Assembly: GCA_023539445.1 (NCBI GenBank) | Contig: JAKCEW010000001.1 | Span: forward strand, 177,503 to 241,502 | Reading direction: 5' to 3' | Length of the DNA stretch: 64,000 nt | Source: Candidatus Terraquivivens yellowstonensis | GTDB taxonomy: Archaea > Thermoproteota > Nitrososphaeria_A > Caldarchaeales > Wolframiiraptoraceae | In this document: piece after piece, positions 26,150 through 35,961 of the stretch | Numbering within the stretch: position 1 is the first letter of the stretch | How the letters are laid out: every line of letters begins with the position of its first letter | Notes under the pieces: model-generated | Databases searched by the model: none | Told to the model about the DNA's origin: nothing | What the model saw: the letters and a program-made list of their open reading frames with translations, nothing else | Made by a program: the position numbers and the translations under genes

Positions 26150-27862
26150 TTAGTACTTTCTTTCTGCTGGAGGCCACTTCGTAATCTTGACAGGTATGTA
26201 GTCAAGTCTAGGCCCGTCCGCCGTCTTATATGCCAGTGTATGCTTAAGCCAATTCACATCATCCCTTTTCGGGTAATCAAGCCTATAATGCGCTCCTCTG
26301 CTTTCGGTTCTTGCTATGGCTGACACAAGTACGACCTCCGCAACCTCAAGCATCATGTCAACCTCAAGGACATTTATTAGGTTCTGGTTAAACTCGCGAC
26401 TCTTATCCGCCACATACCCTGTGCCAAACCTTTGCCTGAGTTCCCTAACCTTTTTTAACGCCTCTTTCAAACCCTCGCCCTCTCTGAAGACATAGGCGTA
26501 CTTTGACATAGTGTTTTGCAACTCCCTTTTGATCATATACGGGTCTTCACCGCTACCACCCCTTAGTATGCCATCAAATATCCTCTTCTCTTCCGCCAGT
26601 ATGAGTTCCTGCGGCGGATCGCTCTTACCCTTCTCCTTCACGTATTCAGCCGCTTGCTTCCCAGTTAGGTACCCATATACAAGACACTCCATAGTGGAAT
26701 TACACCCAAGCCTGTTCGCACCATGTACACTAACACATGCTGCCTCACCAGCAGCGAACAATCCTCGAATTGGTGTCCTACCATACGTATCTGTGTGGAT
26801 TCCCCCCATCGTATAGTGCGCTACAGGTCTAACAGGTATCGGCTCCTTGGTAGGATCTATGCCACCAAACTTAATAGCTATCATCTTTATTTCGGTGAGT
26901 TTTTCATCTATCACTTCTTCGCCAAGGTGTGTAAGATCGAGATGGACGTAATCAAGACCGTTTGGGTCTGGAAAACCTCTGCCCTCCAATATCTCCTTCA
27001 TCATAGCCCTAGATACTATATCTCTCGGTGCTAGCTCCATCTTTTGTGGCGCATAATTTTTCATGAACCTCTCACCATTCTTGTTTCTAAGATATCCCCC
27101 CTCACCCCTGGCCGCCTCTGATATTAGTATGCCTTGTGGAACGAGACCGGTTGGGTGGAACTGGATGAATTCCATATCCTTAAGTGGAATTCCAACCCTG
27201 TATGCCATAGCTAGACCGTCAGCGGTCGCAGAATGTCCGTATGTTGTGAATGAGTAAAGTCTGCCAGCACCACCGGTTGCGATGATCCCTGCCTTAGCTT
27301 CAAAGGCATAAAACTCACCGTTCTTCATATCTATGGCAGTCACGCCCTTAAACTCACCGTCTTCTACCAGTAAGGAGGTGACGTACCATTCGTGAAATAT
27401 CTCTATGTTATCGTACTTATGCGTCGTGTTATATAGAGTCTGCATGGCATAAAGGCCTGTTTTATCGGCGGCGAAGCATGCTCTGTCGAAGCTATGTCCC
27501 CCGAATGGTCTCTGGGCAATTCTCCCGTCAGCCCTTCTGCTCCAAGGCATTCCCCAATGTTCAAGCCTTAGTATTTCTTGTGGTGCAATTCTCACCATCA
27601 GCTCGATCGCATCTTGATCTCCAAGATAATCGGAACCCTTTACCGTGTCAAATGCATGCAGGTCGAAGCTATCCCCCTCCTCAGGATAAAGGACCGCAGC
27701 TGTGCCACCAGCATATGCCACAGAGTGTGAACGCATTGCGTGGACCTTTGTGAGCACCGCCACTCGTATATTACTATCGTTACTTGCGGCCTCTATAGCG
27801 GCTCTAAGGCCGGCGAGGCCAGAACCAACAATTAGAACGTCAGCTTCCAACTTATCGGGCAT
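26150..27862 (-). CDS. sdhA: Succinate dehydrogenase flavoprotein subunit
   Basis: 570 aa, normal length. FAD-binding ADVLIVGSGLAGLRAAIEA (8-26), covalent-FAD His in MRSHSVAYAGG, substrate/catalytic regions EFIQFHPTG, RGEGGYLRN and the Arg in GANRLGCNSTMECLVYG. C-terminal RGAHYRLDYPKRDD is the family signature. Oxidises succinate to fumarate and feeds the quinone pool that the Rieske/cytochrome b pair, encoded divergently 105 nt away, would oxidise. First gene of the operon. Confidence 0.97.
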   Translation of the reverse strand: MPDKLEADVLIVGSGLAGLRAAIEAASNDSNIRVAVLTKVHAMRSHSVAYAGGTAAVLYPEEGDSFDLHAFDTVKGSDYLGDQDAIELMVRIAPQEILRLEHWGMPWSRRADGRIAQRPFGGHSFDRACFAADKTGLYAMQTLYNTTHKYDNIEIFHEWYVTSLLVEDGEFKGVTAIDMKNGEFYAFEAKAGIIATGGAGRLYSFTTYGHSATADGLAMAYRVGIPLKDMEFIQFHPTGLVPQGILISEAARGEGGYLRNKNGERFMKNYAPQKMELAPRDIVSRAMMKEILEGRGFPDPNGLDYVHLDLTHLGEEVIDEKLTEIKMIAIKFGGIDPTKEPIPVRPVAHYTMGGIHTDTYGRTPIRGLFAAGEAACVSVHGANRLGCNSTMECLVYGYLTGKQAAEYVKEKGKSDPPQELILAEEKRIFDGILRGGSGEDPYMIKRELQNTMSKYAYVFREGEGLKEALKKVRELRQRFGTGYVADKSREFNQNLINVLEVDMMLEVAEVVLVSAIARTESRGAHYRLDYPKRDDVNWLKHTLAYKTADGPRLDYIPVKITKWPPAERKY

Positions 27863-27967
27863 ATCTGCCGCCTATTCTTTTAAAAGTATAACCTGCCTGA
27901 TTTAAATTTAACTATTAAAACTTTGAAAAATAAACATTTATGTTCTACTTGATGAAAAAGTAGGTGT

Positions 27968-28639
27968 GTGAACACCATAGGACAGTCTTTCGCAAACTTG
28001 ATATCTGCCGCCTCTTTAACGAATTTAAAGGATTTGGGTGTGGTATTATTTCTAGTACTTGTCATAGGAGTCGGTACGATAATATACTATTTTTACATCA
28101 AGTCCTTTAGACCGAAGCACAATAATCCCGAGAATAATAAACGCACAATTAATAGAAGGAACTTTTTAGTTGGAGTTTTTGTACTGGCCTTATCAGGTCT
28201 CATAGCCCAATTTTTATTACCATTGCTTGAATTGCTTAAGAAAGGCACTGTAATTACTGGTGGGATATCTCCGGGCCAAGAAACCCCGCCTAAGATCGCT
28301 AACGTTGCAGACGTGCCTCCAGACTCCCAAGTTTCATTTGTTTTGCGACGAAATCCAGATGGCTCGCCTGGTCAACATCCGGCAATCTTAATACACCTTC
28401 CCAAAGATAAAGCTGCGGTAGCCGGTAAGGAGTTCGTGGCATATAGTGCTATATGTACGCATCTTGGTTGCATAGTCGGTTATAAAAGCGAAGAAGATAT
28501 GATCTTCTGTCCATGCCATGCGGGATATTTCGATCCTACGAACGGAAAGGTCATAAGTGGGCCCCCGAAAAAACCCTTGCCTGAAGTAAAATTACGTATT
28601 GATGAGAATGGTGATATATATGCAGAAGGCTGGGTCTGA
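27968..28639 (+). CDS. Rieske iron-sulfur protein with an extra N-terminal membrane helix
   Basis: 223 aa from GTG at 27968. The Rieske cluster motifs are CTHLGC (163-168) and CPCH (181-184), giving two Cys and two His ligands plus the disulfide cysteines. A twin-arginine signature RRNFL (63-67) precedes a membrane helix (67-88), the usual anchor of Tat-exported Rieske proteins. Unusually, another hydrophobic helix lies upstream at 23-45. Overlaps the cytochrome b gene, with which it forms a quinol-oxidising bc-type complex. Confidence 0.93.
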   Translation: MNTIGQSFANLISAASLTNLKDLGVVLFLVLVIGVGTIIYYFYIKSFRPKHNNPENNKRTINRRNFLVGVFVLALSGLIAQFLLPLLELLKKGTVITGGISPGQETPPKIANVADVPPDSQVSFVLRRNPDGSPGQHPAILIHLPKDKAAVAGKEFVAYSAICTHLGCIVGYKSEEDMIFCPCHAGYFDPTNGKVISGPPKKPLPEVKLRIDENGDIYAEGWV

Positions 28640-30026
28640 AGAAAGTTGTATCAAAAAGTTCGTTAGATGGTTGATAGACAGAACTGGTGCTAGCGACTTC
28701 ACGAAAACCATCATACCGAGACATGCACTCCACCCGATGTATAGTTTTGGCGGCCTCGCATCGCTTATGTTCTTCTTGCTAGCGTTTACGGGGATAATCC
28801 AGCTGATGTTCTACGTCCCGGCCTTTGGTGAGGAGAATATCGCGTATGAGAGTGTGAGACACTTCACAGAATCCGTTCCCTATGGCTTCGTGGTAAGAGG
28901 TATCCATAGTTATGCCGCTACTCTTATGATATTATTATCCATGTTGCACTTCCTTAGGGTTTACTTTACTGGTGCTTATGCGAAGCCGAGGGAACTTACG
29001 TACGTCGTCGGTATAGTGGCAGGTTTGCTCTCGATAGCCTCAGCATTTCTTGGTTACTCGCTTCGTATGGATCATATATCTGTGGAGGCTATCAGAATAG
29101 GGCAATCCCTCATACTGCAGTTGCCCGGTGGCGAGTGGTTATACTCTCTCATATTCGGTTCAGGCTCATTCGATGAAGTAATCCCCAGATTCCTTGCGTT
29201 TCACATTGGAGTAGCAGGTCTTCTTGCTATAATCCTTTTGCTCCATTTTTACATGATACACGCTCACCATATATCACCACCATATGACGATAGCGAATCA
29301 GAACCTACGATACCCTTCTACCCAAACTTTCTACTTACAGAACTGGCGGTTGCCGTGGTCGCTATAGGTGCCTTAGTAACTTTCTCGGCGGTTTTTCCGC
29401 CAGAACTTGGTTTCAAATTCGTTTTCGGTAAAGAACTCCCGGTCGGACAACCCGAATGGTACTTGATGGCTATGTATGCCTTGATAAAGACGGGGATAGA
29501 TCCTGTGTTAGCGGGCATCGTCATACCTAGTATAGGATTGTTGATATTGGTCATCATGCCATGGGTTGACCCGCTCCATTCTAGGCATCCTATGAATAGG
29601 AGAATAGCGACAACATACGGTCTGATATTCGTGGGCGAGTATATCATGCTCTTCTTATACGGTCAACTGACGCCTGGTGAGCAGATTCCTTTACTTAACG
29701 CTTTACTCCTTGCCATAGCGGTCGCACTCGTCATGGGCTACGTTGGTTTTAGGCTTACATCAAAACCCGTTCCACCGAAAAAGACGCAAAAACAGCGGTC
29801 AGATGGTGCGTCATCGTACGCGGTAAGAGTTCTATTGAGAAATGTTTGGTGGATAGCAGGTCTTTTGTTGATCTCTGCCTTTGTGCTTTGCGGACTCGGT
29901 GTGCTAAATCATTTATCAGAGAACTACTATGATGCAGCTATGCTATTCGGTAGTTCCATAATCTTGATGGGATGGTCCCTATTCGTGGCTAAGATAGGTC
30001 TTGTAGACGCCAAGTATTTAACTTAA
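28620..30026 (+). CDS. Cytochrome b (bc1/b6f-type quinol oxidase)
   Basis: 468 aa from ATG 28620, inside the Rieske gene's last 20 nt; in-frame ATGs at 28599 and nearby are possible. Full cytochrome b with both N- and C-terminal parts in one chain. Haem-ligand His pairs sit in HSYAATLMILLSMLHFLR and FHIGVAGLLAIILLLHFY, and the Qo motif PEWY is intact (GQPEWYLMAMY). At least 10 hydrophobic helices, including two at the C-terminus. No cytochrome c1 gene is adjacent, as is common in archaea. Confidence 0.93.
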   Translation: MQKAGSEESCIKKFVRWLIDRTGASDFTKTIIPRHALHPMYSFGGLASLMFFLLAFTGIIQLMFYVPAFGEENIAYESVRHFTESVPYGFVVRGIHSYAATLMILLSMLHFLRVYFTGAYAKPRELTYVVGIVAGLLSIASAFLGYSLRMDHISVEAIRIGQSLILQLPGGEWLYSLIFGSGSFDEVIPRFLAFHIGVAGLLAIILLLHFYMIHAHHISPPYDDSESEPTIPFYPNFLLTELAVAVVAIGALVTFSAVFPPELGFKFVFGKELPVGQPEWYLMAMYALIKTGIDPVLAGIVIPSIGLLILVIMPWVDPLHSRHPMNRRIATTYGLIFVGEYIMLFLYGQLTPGEQIPLLNALLLAIAVALVMGYVGFRLTSKPVPPKKTQKQRSDGASSYAVRVLLRNVWWIAGLLLISAFVLCGLGVLNHLSENYYDAAMLFGSSIILMGWSLFVAKIGLVDAKYLT

Positions 30027-30031
30027 GTCCA

Positions 30032-31105
30032 TCAGAATACTGGAACAAAGCGCTTTCCTTTTGATGCAGGGTTCAAGCTTCCGACGATCGCTATAGTATA
30101 GCCACAGTTTAGACATCTGTTGTTCTCGTCCATGTTCCAACCCGTTATATCAAAACCGCATCTTTCAACAACCACACTTCCGCATTCAGGACAATAAGTG
30201 TGTTCAAGCGGATGTCCAGGAACGTTTCCGATGTAGACATACCTCAACCCCTCCTCCTTTGCAATTTGACAGTGTTTTTCAAGGGTTTTGATTGATGTCC
30301 AAGGCAGGTGCATCAACTTATAGTCTGGATGGAATCGAAGAAAATGTATGGGTGTATCGGGCCCTAGGTTATCGTATATCCATCTACAAAGCTTCCTTGC
30401 AGCGTTGGGGTCTTCGCCAACTTCAGGCACGACTAAATCGGTTATTTCTATATGCGTCCTCGTCTTTTGCTTAATTTCTAGCAAAGTCTGGAAAATCGGA
30501 TCTGGGTCGGGTATTCCGACATAACGCCTAAGAAAGTCCTTATCGCCGTTTCCCTTGAAGTCTACGGTTATACAATCAAGAAAGTCTCGCATCATATTAA
30601 CGCTTTCAGGTGTGCCATAACCGTTTGATACGAAGACGTTAAAGAGACCGTGCTCCCTTGCTAGTACGCCAATATCATGTGCAAACTCCATGAATATCAT
30701 AGGTTCGTTATATGTGTACGCTATGCCGTGACTTCCATACTTAAGAGCCAATTCCACAACCTTTTCAGGTGTTATTTCGGTGCCCTCTACCTTGCGTCTC
30801 TGACTAATATCAAAGTTTTGACAGTAAGCACACATCCAAGAACAACCAGTAGTGGCTATCGAGAAGACCTTGCTTCCGGGCATGAAATGCATGACTGGCT
30901 TCTTCTCTATCGGGTCAACATGCGCAGTAATTATTCTCCCATAGACGAAGAGGTATAGCTTTCCATCAATTACGCCTCTCACGCCACAAAAGCCTATCTT
31001 TCCTTCACCTATTTGGCAATACCTTGCACAGGCCTTACACTTTATTTTGCCAGAAGGTAGCCTTTCGAATAATTGAGCCTCTTTTCCTGTAGCCCTAATA
31101 ACCAT
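30032..31105 (-). CDS. amrS: AmmeMemoRadiSam-type radical SAM protein (AmrS)
   Basis: 357 aa. The radical SAM cluster motif CSWMCAYCQ (Cx3Cx2C) is preceded by an N-terminal cysteine region CKACARYCQIGEGKIGFCGVR, and the C-terminus has a zinc-ribbon-like CPECG ... CLNCG. This matches the PflA-like AmrS family that in many archaea is linked to Memo and AMMECR1 proteins; neither is in this window. The reaction is undefined. Its stop faces the cytochrome b stop at 6 nt. Confidence 0.85.
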   Translation of the reverse strand: MVIRATGKEAQLFERLPSGKIKCKACARYCQIGEGKIGFCGVRGVIDGKLYLFVYGRIITAHVDPIEKKPVMHFMPGSKVFSIATTGCSWMCAYCQNFDISQRRKVEGTEITPEKVVELALKYGSHGIAYTYNEPMIFMEFAHDIGVLAREHGLFNVFVSNGYGTPESVNMMRDFLDCITVDFKGNGDKDFLRRYVGIPDPDPIFQTLLEIKQKTRTHIEITDLVVPEVGEDPNAARKLCRWIYDNLGPDTPIHFLRFHPDYKLMHLPWTSIKTLEKHCQIAKEEGLRYVYIGNVPGHPLEHTYCPECGSVVVERCGFDITGWNMDENNRCLNCGYTIAIVGSLNPASKGKRFVPVF

Positions 31106-31153
31106 GACCTAACTTCTAAATGGTACGTCCTGCTTATATAGCTTAACGGATAG

Positions 31154-31633
31154 TCATTTTGACACATCTACAATTTCTGCGGCAGAAAAGCGCTTCAGCT
31201 CATCAACCGAAATCTTGAGAAGGGTATCGGGAGAGCCGCCAGATGTGTAAACTTCGTTAAACCTTTCGAGAGATTTGTCCAAAAACGTTTTTATGCGCTT
31301 TTTGTGCCCAAAAGGTGGTACTCCACCCACGATGTACCCTGTCTCCCTCAATACTGTCTCCGCATTTGCTAGTTTTAAATCAGATCCAACAACCTTAGAA
31401 AGTTTTGAAAGGTCAACCTTCTTGTCGCCCGATATGATTATCAAGAATACATTACCGTCCCCGTCCTCTACGACAATATTCTTGGCTATCTGGGCCACCG
31501 GGCATCCTATAGTCTTAGCAGCAATCATGGAGCTTCTAGCCTTGCCCTCCCCCAGCTCTATTATTTTACCGTTAATCCCCCTTTCTTCCATGAATTTTTT
31601 AACATTCTCAACTTTCAATACAGTTTCTTTCAC
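31154..31633 (-). CDS. YbaK/EbsC-type aminoacyl-tRNA deacylase
   Basis: 159 aa, complete YbaK domain. The conserved Lys of KNIVVEDGDG and the GGVPPFGH loop (around 103-110) are both present. Related proteins clear Cys, Ala or Ser from mischarged tRNA-Pro; specificity here is undetermined. Two tRNA-Pro genes lie elsewhere in the window. On the same strand and 26 nt downstream of the FAD/Fe-S oxidase gene. Confidence 0.87.
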   Translation of the reverse strand: MKETVLKVENVKKFMEERGINGKIIELGEGKARSSMIAAKTIGCPVAQIAKNIVVEDGDGNVFLIIISGDKKVDLSKLSKVVGSDLKLANAETVLRETGYIVGGVPPFGHKKRIKTFLDKSLERFNEVYTSGGSPDTLLKISVDELKRFSAAEIVDVSK

Positions 31634-31659
31634 TACGGGTCGCCCTAAAATGTTATTTG

Positions 31660-34620
31660 TTAAACGCCATAAGCTTTCCTGAGAATATCGGTAACCAAAC
31701 CTATCTTTTTTCCAGAACCTGCCTCTATCTGGAGTCTGCAGAGCTCACCAGTCGTATAAACTGGTCTATCGCTTTGTTTGACAGCCTCAAACAACCTAGA
31801 GCCAATCTTAAGCGACTTCTCAAAGTTTCCCTTGACAAAACTGAAAGCACCCCCAGAGCCACAGCATCCTTTCTCAAGCTCTGAGATGGATAAACCCGGA
31901 ATGAGTTCTAATAACCCCAGAACTTTGTCTTTTATACATTGGACGAGCGTATGGCAGTGAAGATGGATATAGACATCTTCCTGTACCTTGCAGAAGTTTC
32001 TGTTAAGAACACCCTCCTCGTAAAGCTTGTACAAGAATTCATAAATGTCATACGTATTCTCTGAGACGACATGGGCATCATCCGTATCGAGTAAGTCTAG
32101 GTATTCATGCTTTAGGGCAAGGCTTGCAGCAGGTGAGAAACATACTATTGGAATGCCTTTCTTAGCATAGGGTGCGAGACTCGCAACGTTAAACTCAGCA
32201 ATCTTCTTACCTATGGACGGAGCACCTTCGTTAATTGCTGGTAACCCGCTGGAAAGTTGTGGAGGTACTAACACTTGAAAACCATTAAGCTCGAGGATTT
32301 TAACGATAGCAATCCCAAGCTCTGGGTCGTTATAGTTAATGTATGTGTCATAGAAGAAGGCAACGCGTTTATTGCCGTTTGTTTTGTGCATCTTACTGTA
32401 CTCCTCAAACATTTTTTTGAAAGTTTTCCTATGAAATGGTGGGAGATTTCTATTTCTATCCAACCCAATAAGATATTCTGCTAAAATTCTAAAGAATTTG
32501 TTATTCATCATCCAATTCGAAACAGGAGCGAACATTGAACCAATCCTTGCATATTTGTCCATCTCTATAAAATACTTGTACCCTTTGGGTATGCCATTGA
32601 TACTCGAATACCATGCTCGCATCTCGGCCATAATTTTACCCACGTCAACGTTAGCGGTGCATTCTAGGAGGCACATTCGGCATTGTATACAGTGCTCGTA
32701 TACAATCTCCCTATAGACTTCTGAAGAAATAAAGCTCTCAGGCGAATTCTCGGCTCTGAGTAACCATCTAAGTAGATTTATCCTACCTCTACAGCTATCA
32801 ACTTCATCACCAAAGGCAACGAAGACGGGACACATGCGACTCGTACCTACAAGTGCACCACCTTTGCATAAACCACATCCTACACAAAGCTCCACTTCAT
32901 CTACAAAAGAAGGATTTTTACTATAACCACTCAGTAATTTCCTAATTCTGCTTGTCCTACCATCCCAAAGCAATTGTGTCTTAAAATCCCTTAAACGTGT
33001 ATCAGGCTTCGTCCTCAGCCCCTCAAGTCTTGGCTCATCCGAGCCAAGTTTCTTACCGGGATTCATTATATTGGTAGGATCAAAAAGACGTTTTATGTCC
33101 CAAAATACTTTCAGAAGCTCCTCGCCGTATTGGAGCTTCAGATACTTTGCCCTAATCATTCCGTCACCATGCTCACCGCTTATGCTTCCACCAAGTCTTT
33201 TTGTAAGCTCGAATACTTCAGATGCAACAATCGGTACTAGGTCAAAATCTCTCTTATCATTAAGGTTCAGTAGAGGTCTTATGTGGACATTTCCATCACC
33301 AGCATGGCCTGATATGAGAAAGTTAAGGTTATGCTTTTCTAATATTTTACTGACGGAATCCACGAGTTCCGCCAATCTTTCTGGTGGAACGACCAGGTCT
33401 TCGATAAACGTAAAGCTTGCACTTTTACCATTCTGCTTGAGTTTATAAGCTAAACCAAGACTCTTCTTCCTTACAGACCAAAGCCTTTTCATATTTGCTG
33501 GGTCAAATGCTCTATAACTATTGACTACAAGATTCTTATTCTTAAGAAATTCCTCTAACCGCGATGCGCTCTTTTCGATCTCTTCCAAGTCGTCCCCTTC
33601 AAACTCCACGTATAGTGATGCCACAGTACCTTTCGGAATGAATTCATTTATTTCGGGATAGATGTCTCTTGAAGAATCTATGAGAGTCTTATCCACCATC
33701 TCGATAGCTGAAGGCTTAAACTTGAGTATCTCTTGAACGGCTGCGCCAGCCTTATAGAGATCATCAAAATTCAAGAGTATCAGTATTGTATGCTTAGGCT
33801 TGTCAACAATTCTCAACTTAGCGGAAACTATTATACCGAGCGTACCTTCGGAGGCGGCGAAAAGCTTTCCTAAGTCTATGAAACCATCTTCAAACACTTT
33901 ATCAAGCCTGTAACCAGATGAATTCTTGCTTAACTTCGGAAATCCGTTACGTATTAACTCACCATGCTCTTCAAATAACTTCCTTAGTCCTTCATATATT
34001 CTGGCCTCATGTACATTCTTCGAGACGAGCTCGTTCCACTCCTCAGAATTCGGTTTAAGTCTTCTACATCTTATTATTTCGCCAGAACTTAAAACGACAT
34101 CGAGGGATATTATATAATCGATGGTGGTACCATATTTTACAGTGTGAGCACCCGCAGCATTCGTTGATATCATTCCACCTATCGTACAGAAGTCGGAACT
34201 CGACGGGTCTGGTGGAAACATCTTACCATACTTCTCAAGAGCCTTATCAAGTACGGATTTGTAGATGCCAGGTTCTACAACCACGTAATTTTCGTCAGGG
34301 TTTATTTCCAGAATCCTATTCATGTACTTTGAAAAATCGATGAGTATGCCTTCACCGACAGATTGTCCCAGAAGACTGCTACCGCCGCCCCTTGCGGTCA
34401 ACGGTATTCCATTCTCAGAAGCGTACTTTACGACCTCTACGACATCATCTTTCGACTTTGGAAGTACGACACAAAGAGGCATTATAAAGTATGCACTAGC
34501 GTCTGATGCGTAGATTGCTCTTTGCCAAACTTCTGATAACACATCGCCGGATATCCGCTTCCGTAAATCCGAAGCGACCTTTTCAGACGATGGCATCAAC
34601 GCGCTATCTGTTCTGGGCAT
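31660..34620 (-). CDS. FAD-linked oxidase fused to Fe-S/CCG domain (D-lactate/glycolate dehydrogenase-like)
   Basis: 986 aa fusion. FAD_binding_4 domain (about 45-220, PLTARGGGSSLLGQSVGEG), FAD-oxidase C-terminal domain (about 270-510, ending GSISGEHGDGMIRAKY), two [4Fe-4S] motifs (CVGCGLCKGG and CIQCRMCLLEC) and a C-terminal cysteine-rich region with CCGSGGAFSF. GlcD and GlcF functions are thus joined in one chain. Oxidises a 2-hydroxyacid such as D-lactate or glycolate and passes electrons to a membrane acceptor. A TTTAAATA box lies about 13-22 nt before the start. Confidence 0.88.
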   Translation of the reverse strand: MPRTDSALMPSSEKVASDLRKRISGDVLSEVWQRAIYASDASAYFIMPLCVVLPKSKDDVVEVVKYASENGIPLTARGGGSSLLGQSVGEGILIDFSKYMNRILEINPDENYVVVEPGIYKSVLDKALEKYGKMFPPDPSSSDFCTIGGMISTNAAGAHTVKYGTTIDYIISLDVVLSSGEIIRCRRLKPNSEEWNELVSKNVHEARIYEGLRKLFEEHGELIRNGFPKLSKNSSGYRLDKVFEDGFIDLGKLFAASEGTLGIIVSAKLRIVDKPKHTILILLNFDDLYKAGAAVQEILKFKPSAIEMVDKTLIDSSRDIYPEINEFIPKGTVASLYVEFEGDDLEEIEKSASRLEEFLKNKNLVVNSYRAFDPANMKRLWSVRKKSLGLAYKLKQNGKSASFTFIEDLVVPPERLAELVDSVSKILEKHNLNFLISGHAGDGNVHIRPLLNLNDKRDFDLVPIVASEVFELTKRLGGSISGEHGDGMIRAKYLKLQYGEELLKVFWDIKRLFDPTNIMNPGKKLGSDEPRLEGLRTKPDTRLRDFKTQLLWDGRTSRIRKLLSGYSKNPSFVDEVELCVGCGLCKGGALVGTSRMCPVFVAFGDEVDSCRGRINLLRWLLRAENSPESFISSEVYREIVYEHCIQCRMCLLECTANVDVGKIMAEMRAWYSSINGIPKGYKYFIEMDKYARIGSMFAPVSNWMMNNKFFRILAEYLIGLDRNRNLPPFHRKTFKKMFEEYSKMHKTNGNKRVAFFYDTYINYNDPELGIAIVKILELNGFQVLVPPQLSSGLPAINEGAPSIGKKIAEFNVASLAPYAKKGIPIVCFSPAASLALKHEYLDLLDTDDAHVVSENTYDIYEFLYKLYEEGVLNRNFCKVQEDVYIHLHCHTLVQCIKDKVLGLLELIPGLSISELEKGCCGSGGAFSFVKGNFEKSLKIGSRLFEAVKQSDRPVYTTGELCRLQIEAGSGKKIGLVTDILRKAYGV

Positions 34621-34721
34621 TATAAAGATCGTTATTTAAACCGAATTTTTTTAGAAATATATACATTCTATACCGAACCACATCGTCCAAACTTCATGAA
34701 CTCAAAGATGTAAACATGCGT

Positions 34722-35855
34722 TTACCTTTTTGTTTTTTTGGCTACTTTTACAGCTATTCCCTCCGCCATCTCTGTAGTAGTGGTCTGTCCTCCCATATCG
34801 TAAGTCCTTAACTTCCCTTCGAGTATCACTTCCGCTACAGAATCCTCTATGGCTCTTGCAATCTCAACTTCACCAAGCCACTCAACCATCATCTTGCCAG
34901 CTAATATTGCAGCTATTGGATTGACCTTATTTTTGCCGGCATGTTTTGGTGCCGAACCATGGACTGGCTCGAAGACCGCATAATTATCGCCTATGTTACC
35001 GCTGTAAGCAAACCCAAGACCTCCAACGAGTTGCGCTGCTAAATCTGATAATATGTCGCCGAACATGTTCTCGGCTACTATAACATCATGATCGAGTGGG
35101 TTCTTCAACATCCACATACACATCGCATCTATGTTCGCCTCTCTGTATTCTATCTCTGGATACTCGCTCGCCACTTTCCTTGCAACATTAAGCATCAGAC
35201 CGCCCGTTTCTCTCAAAACGTTTGGTTTATCAACGAGCGTGACAGACTTCCTTCCATGCTTTTTCGCGTATTCAAAGGCGGCTCTGACTATCCTTTCACA
35301 GGCCTGTCTTGTCATAACACGAAGGGAAACTGCCACATTTTCTAGACCAAATTTTTCAAACACTTTCATCTTGGGATTTTCACATAATGCCTCAAACACT
35401 TTCTTGCTTAGTGGATAAAACTCAACACCGGCGTAAAGCCCCTCGGTATTTTCCCTGAATATAACAATATCTATTCCATCCCTGTAGTTAAGGGGGTTTC
35501 CCGGAAAGGCTTTACATGGTCTAACGCATGCATAAAGGTCCAGCTCCTGCCTTAGGCGAACGATTGGGCTATAGTAAGTAAGTCCCTTTCCACGAAGCTC
35601 TGGCGCAAGCTCTTTTTCAGCGTCTTCCTTGGGTTTGGAGGTTATGGCACCAAAGAGCGCACAATCCGTCTCTTTTATGATTTTAAGTGTTCTGTCTGGT
35701 AGAGGGTTTCCCTCTTTACACCAAAATTCCCAACCTATATCGCCATGAATGTATTCAGCATCAAGATTTGCCGCCTCTAAAACGGTAAGCGCTGCCCTTA
35801 TCACCTCTATGCCTATCCCGTCACCCGGTAATACAGCAATCTTATACTTCGCCAT
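34722..35855 (-). CDS. Isocitrate/isopropylmalate dehydrogenase family
   Basis: 377 aa from the ATG at 35855 (MAKYKIAVLPGDGIG), the normal family start; an upstream start at 35870 is possible. Substrate/metal residues are seen in RLRQELDLYACVRP, FRENTEGLYAG, and the Asp-rich NMFGDILSDLAAQLVGG; the adenosine loop is HGSAPKHAGKNKVNP. The His-Gly-Ser-Ala-Pro loop fits NAD use. Could be isocitrate (TCA cycle, with the SDH genes) or 3-isopropylmalate dehydrogenase (leucine); no leu genes are nearby. Confidence 0.85.
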   Translation of the reverse strand: MAKYKIAVLPGDGIGIEVIRAALTVLEAANLDAEYIHGDIGWEFWCKEGNPLPDRTLKIIKETDCALFGAITSKPKEDAEKELAPELRGKGLTYYSPIVRLRQELDLYACVRPCKAFPGNPLNYRDGIDIVIFRENTEGLYAGVEFYPLSKKVFEALCENPKMKVFEKFGLENVAVSLRVMTRQACERIVRAAFEYAKKHGRKSVTLVDKPNVLRETGGLMLNVARKVASEYPEIEYREANIDAMCMWMLKNPLDHDVIVAENMFGDILSDLAAQLVGGLGFAYSGNIGDNYAVFEPVHGSAPKHAGKNKVNPIAAILAGKMMVEWLGEVEIARAIEDSVAEVILEGKLRTYDMGGQTTTTEMAEGIAVKVAKKTKR

Positions 35856-35961
35856 GTAATTAAAACGCAAACTCCATGTTTTAAAACATTTTTTCCTTAA
35901 AAGCCATATTTATGCCGAATAAAGCCTACGACAAACCTATTGACACTTCACCATACAAAAC

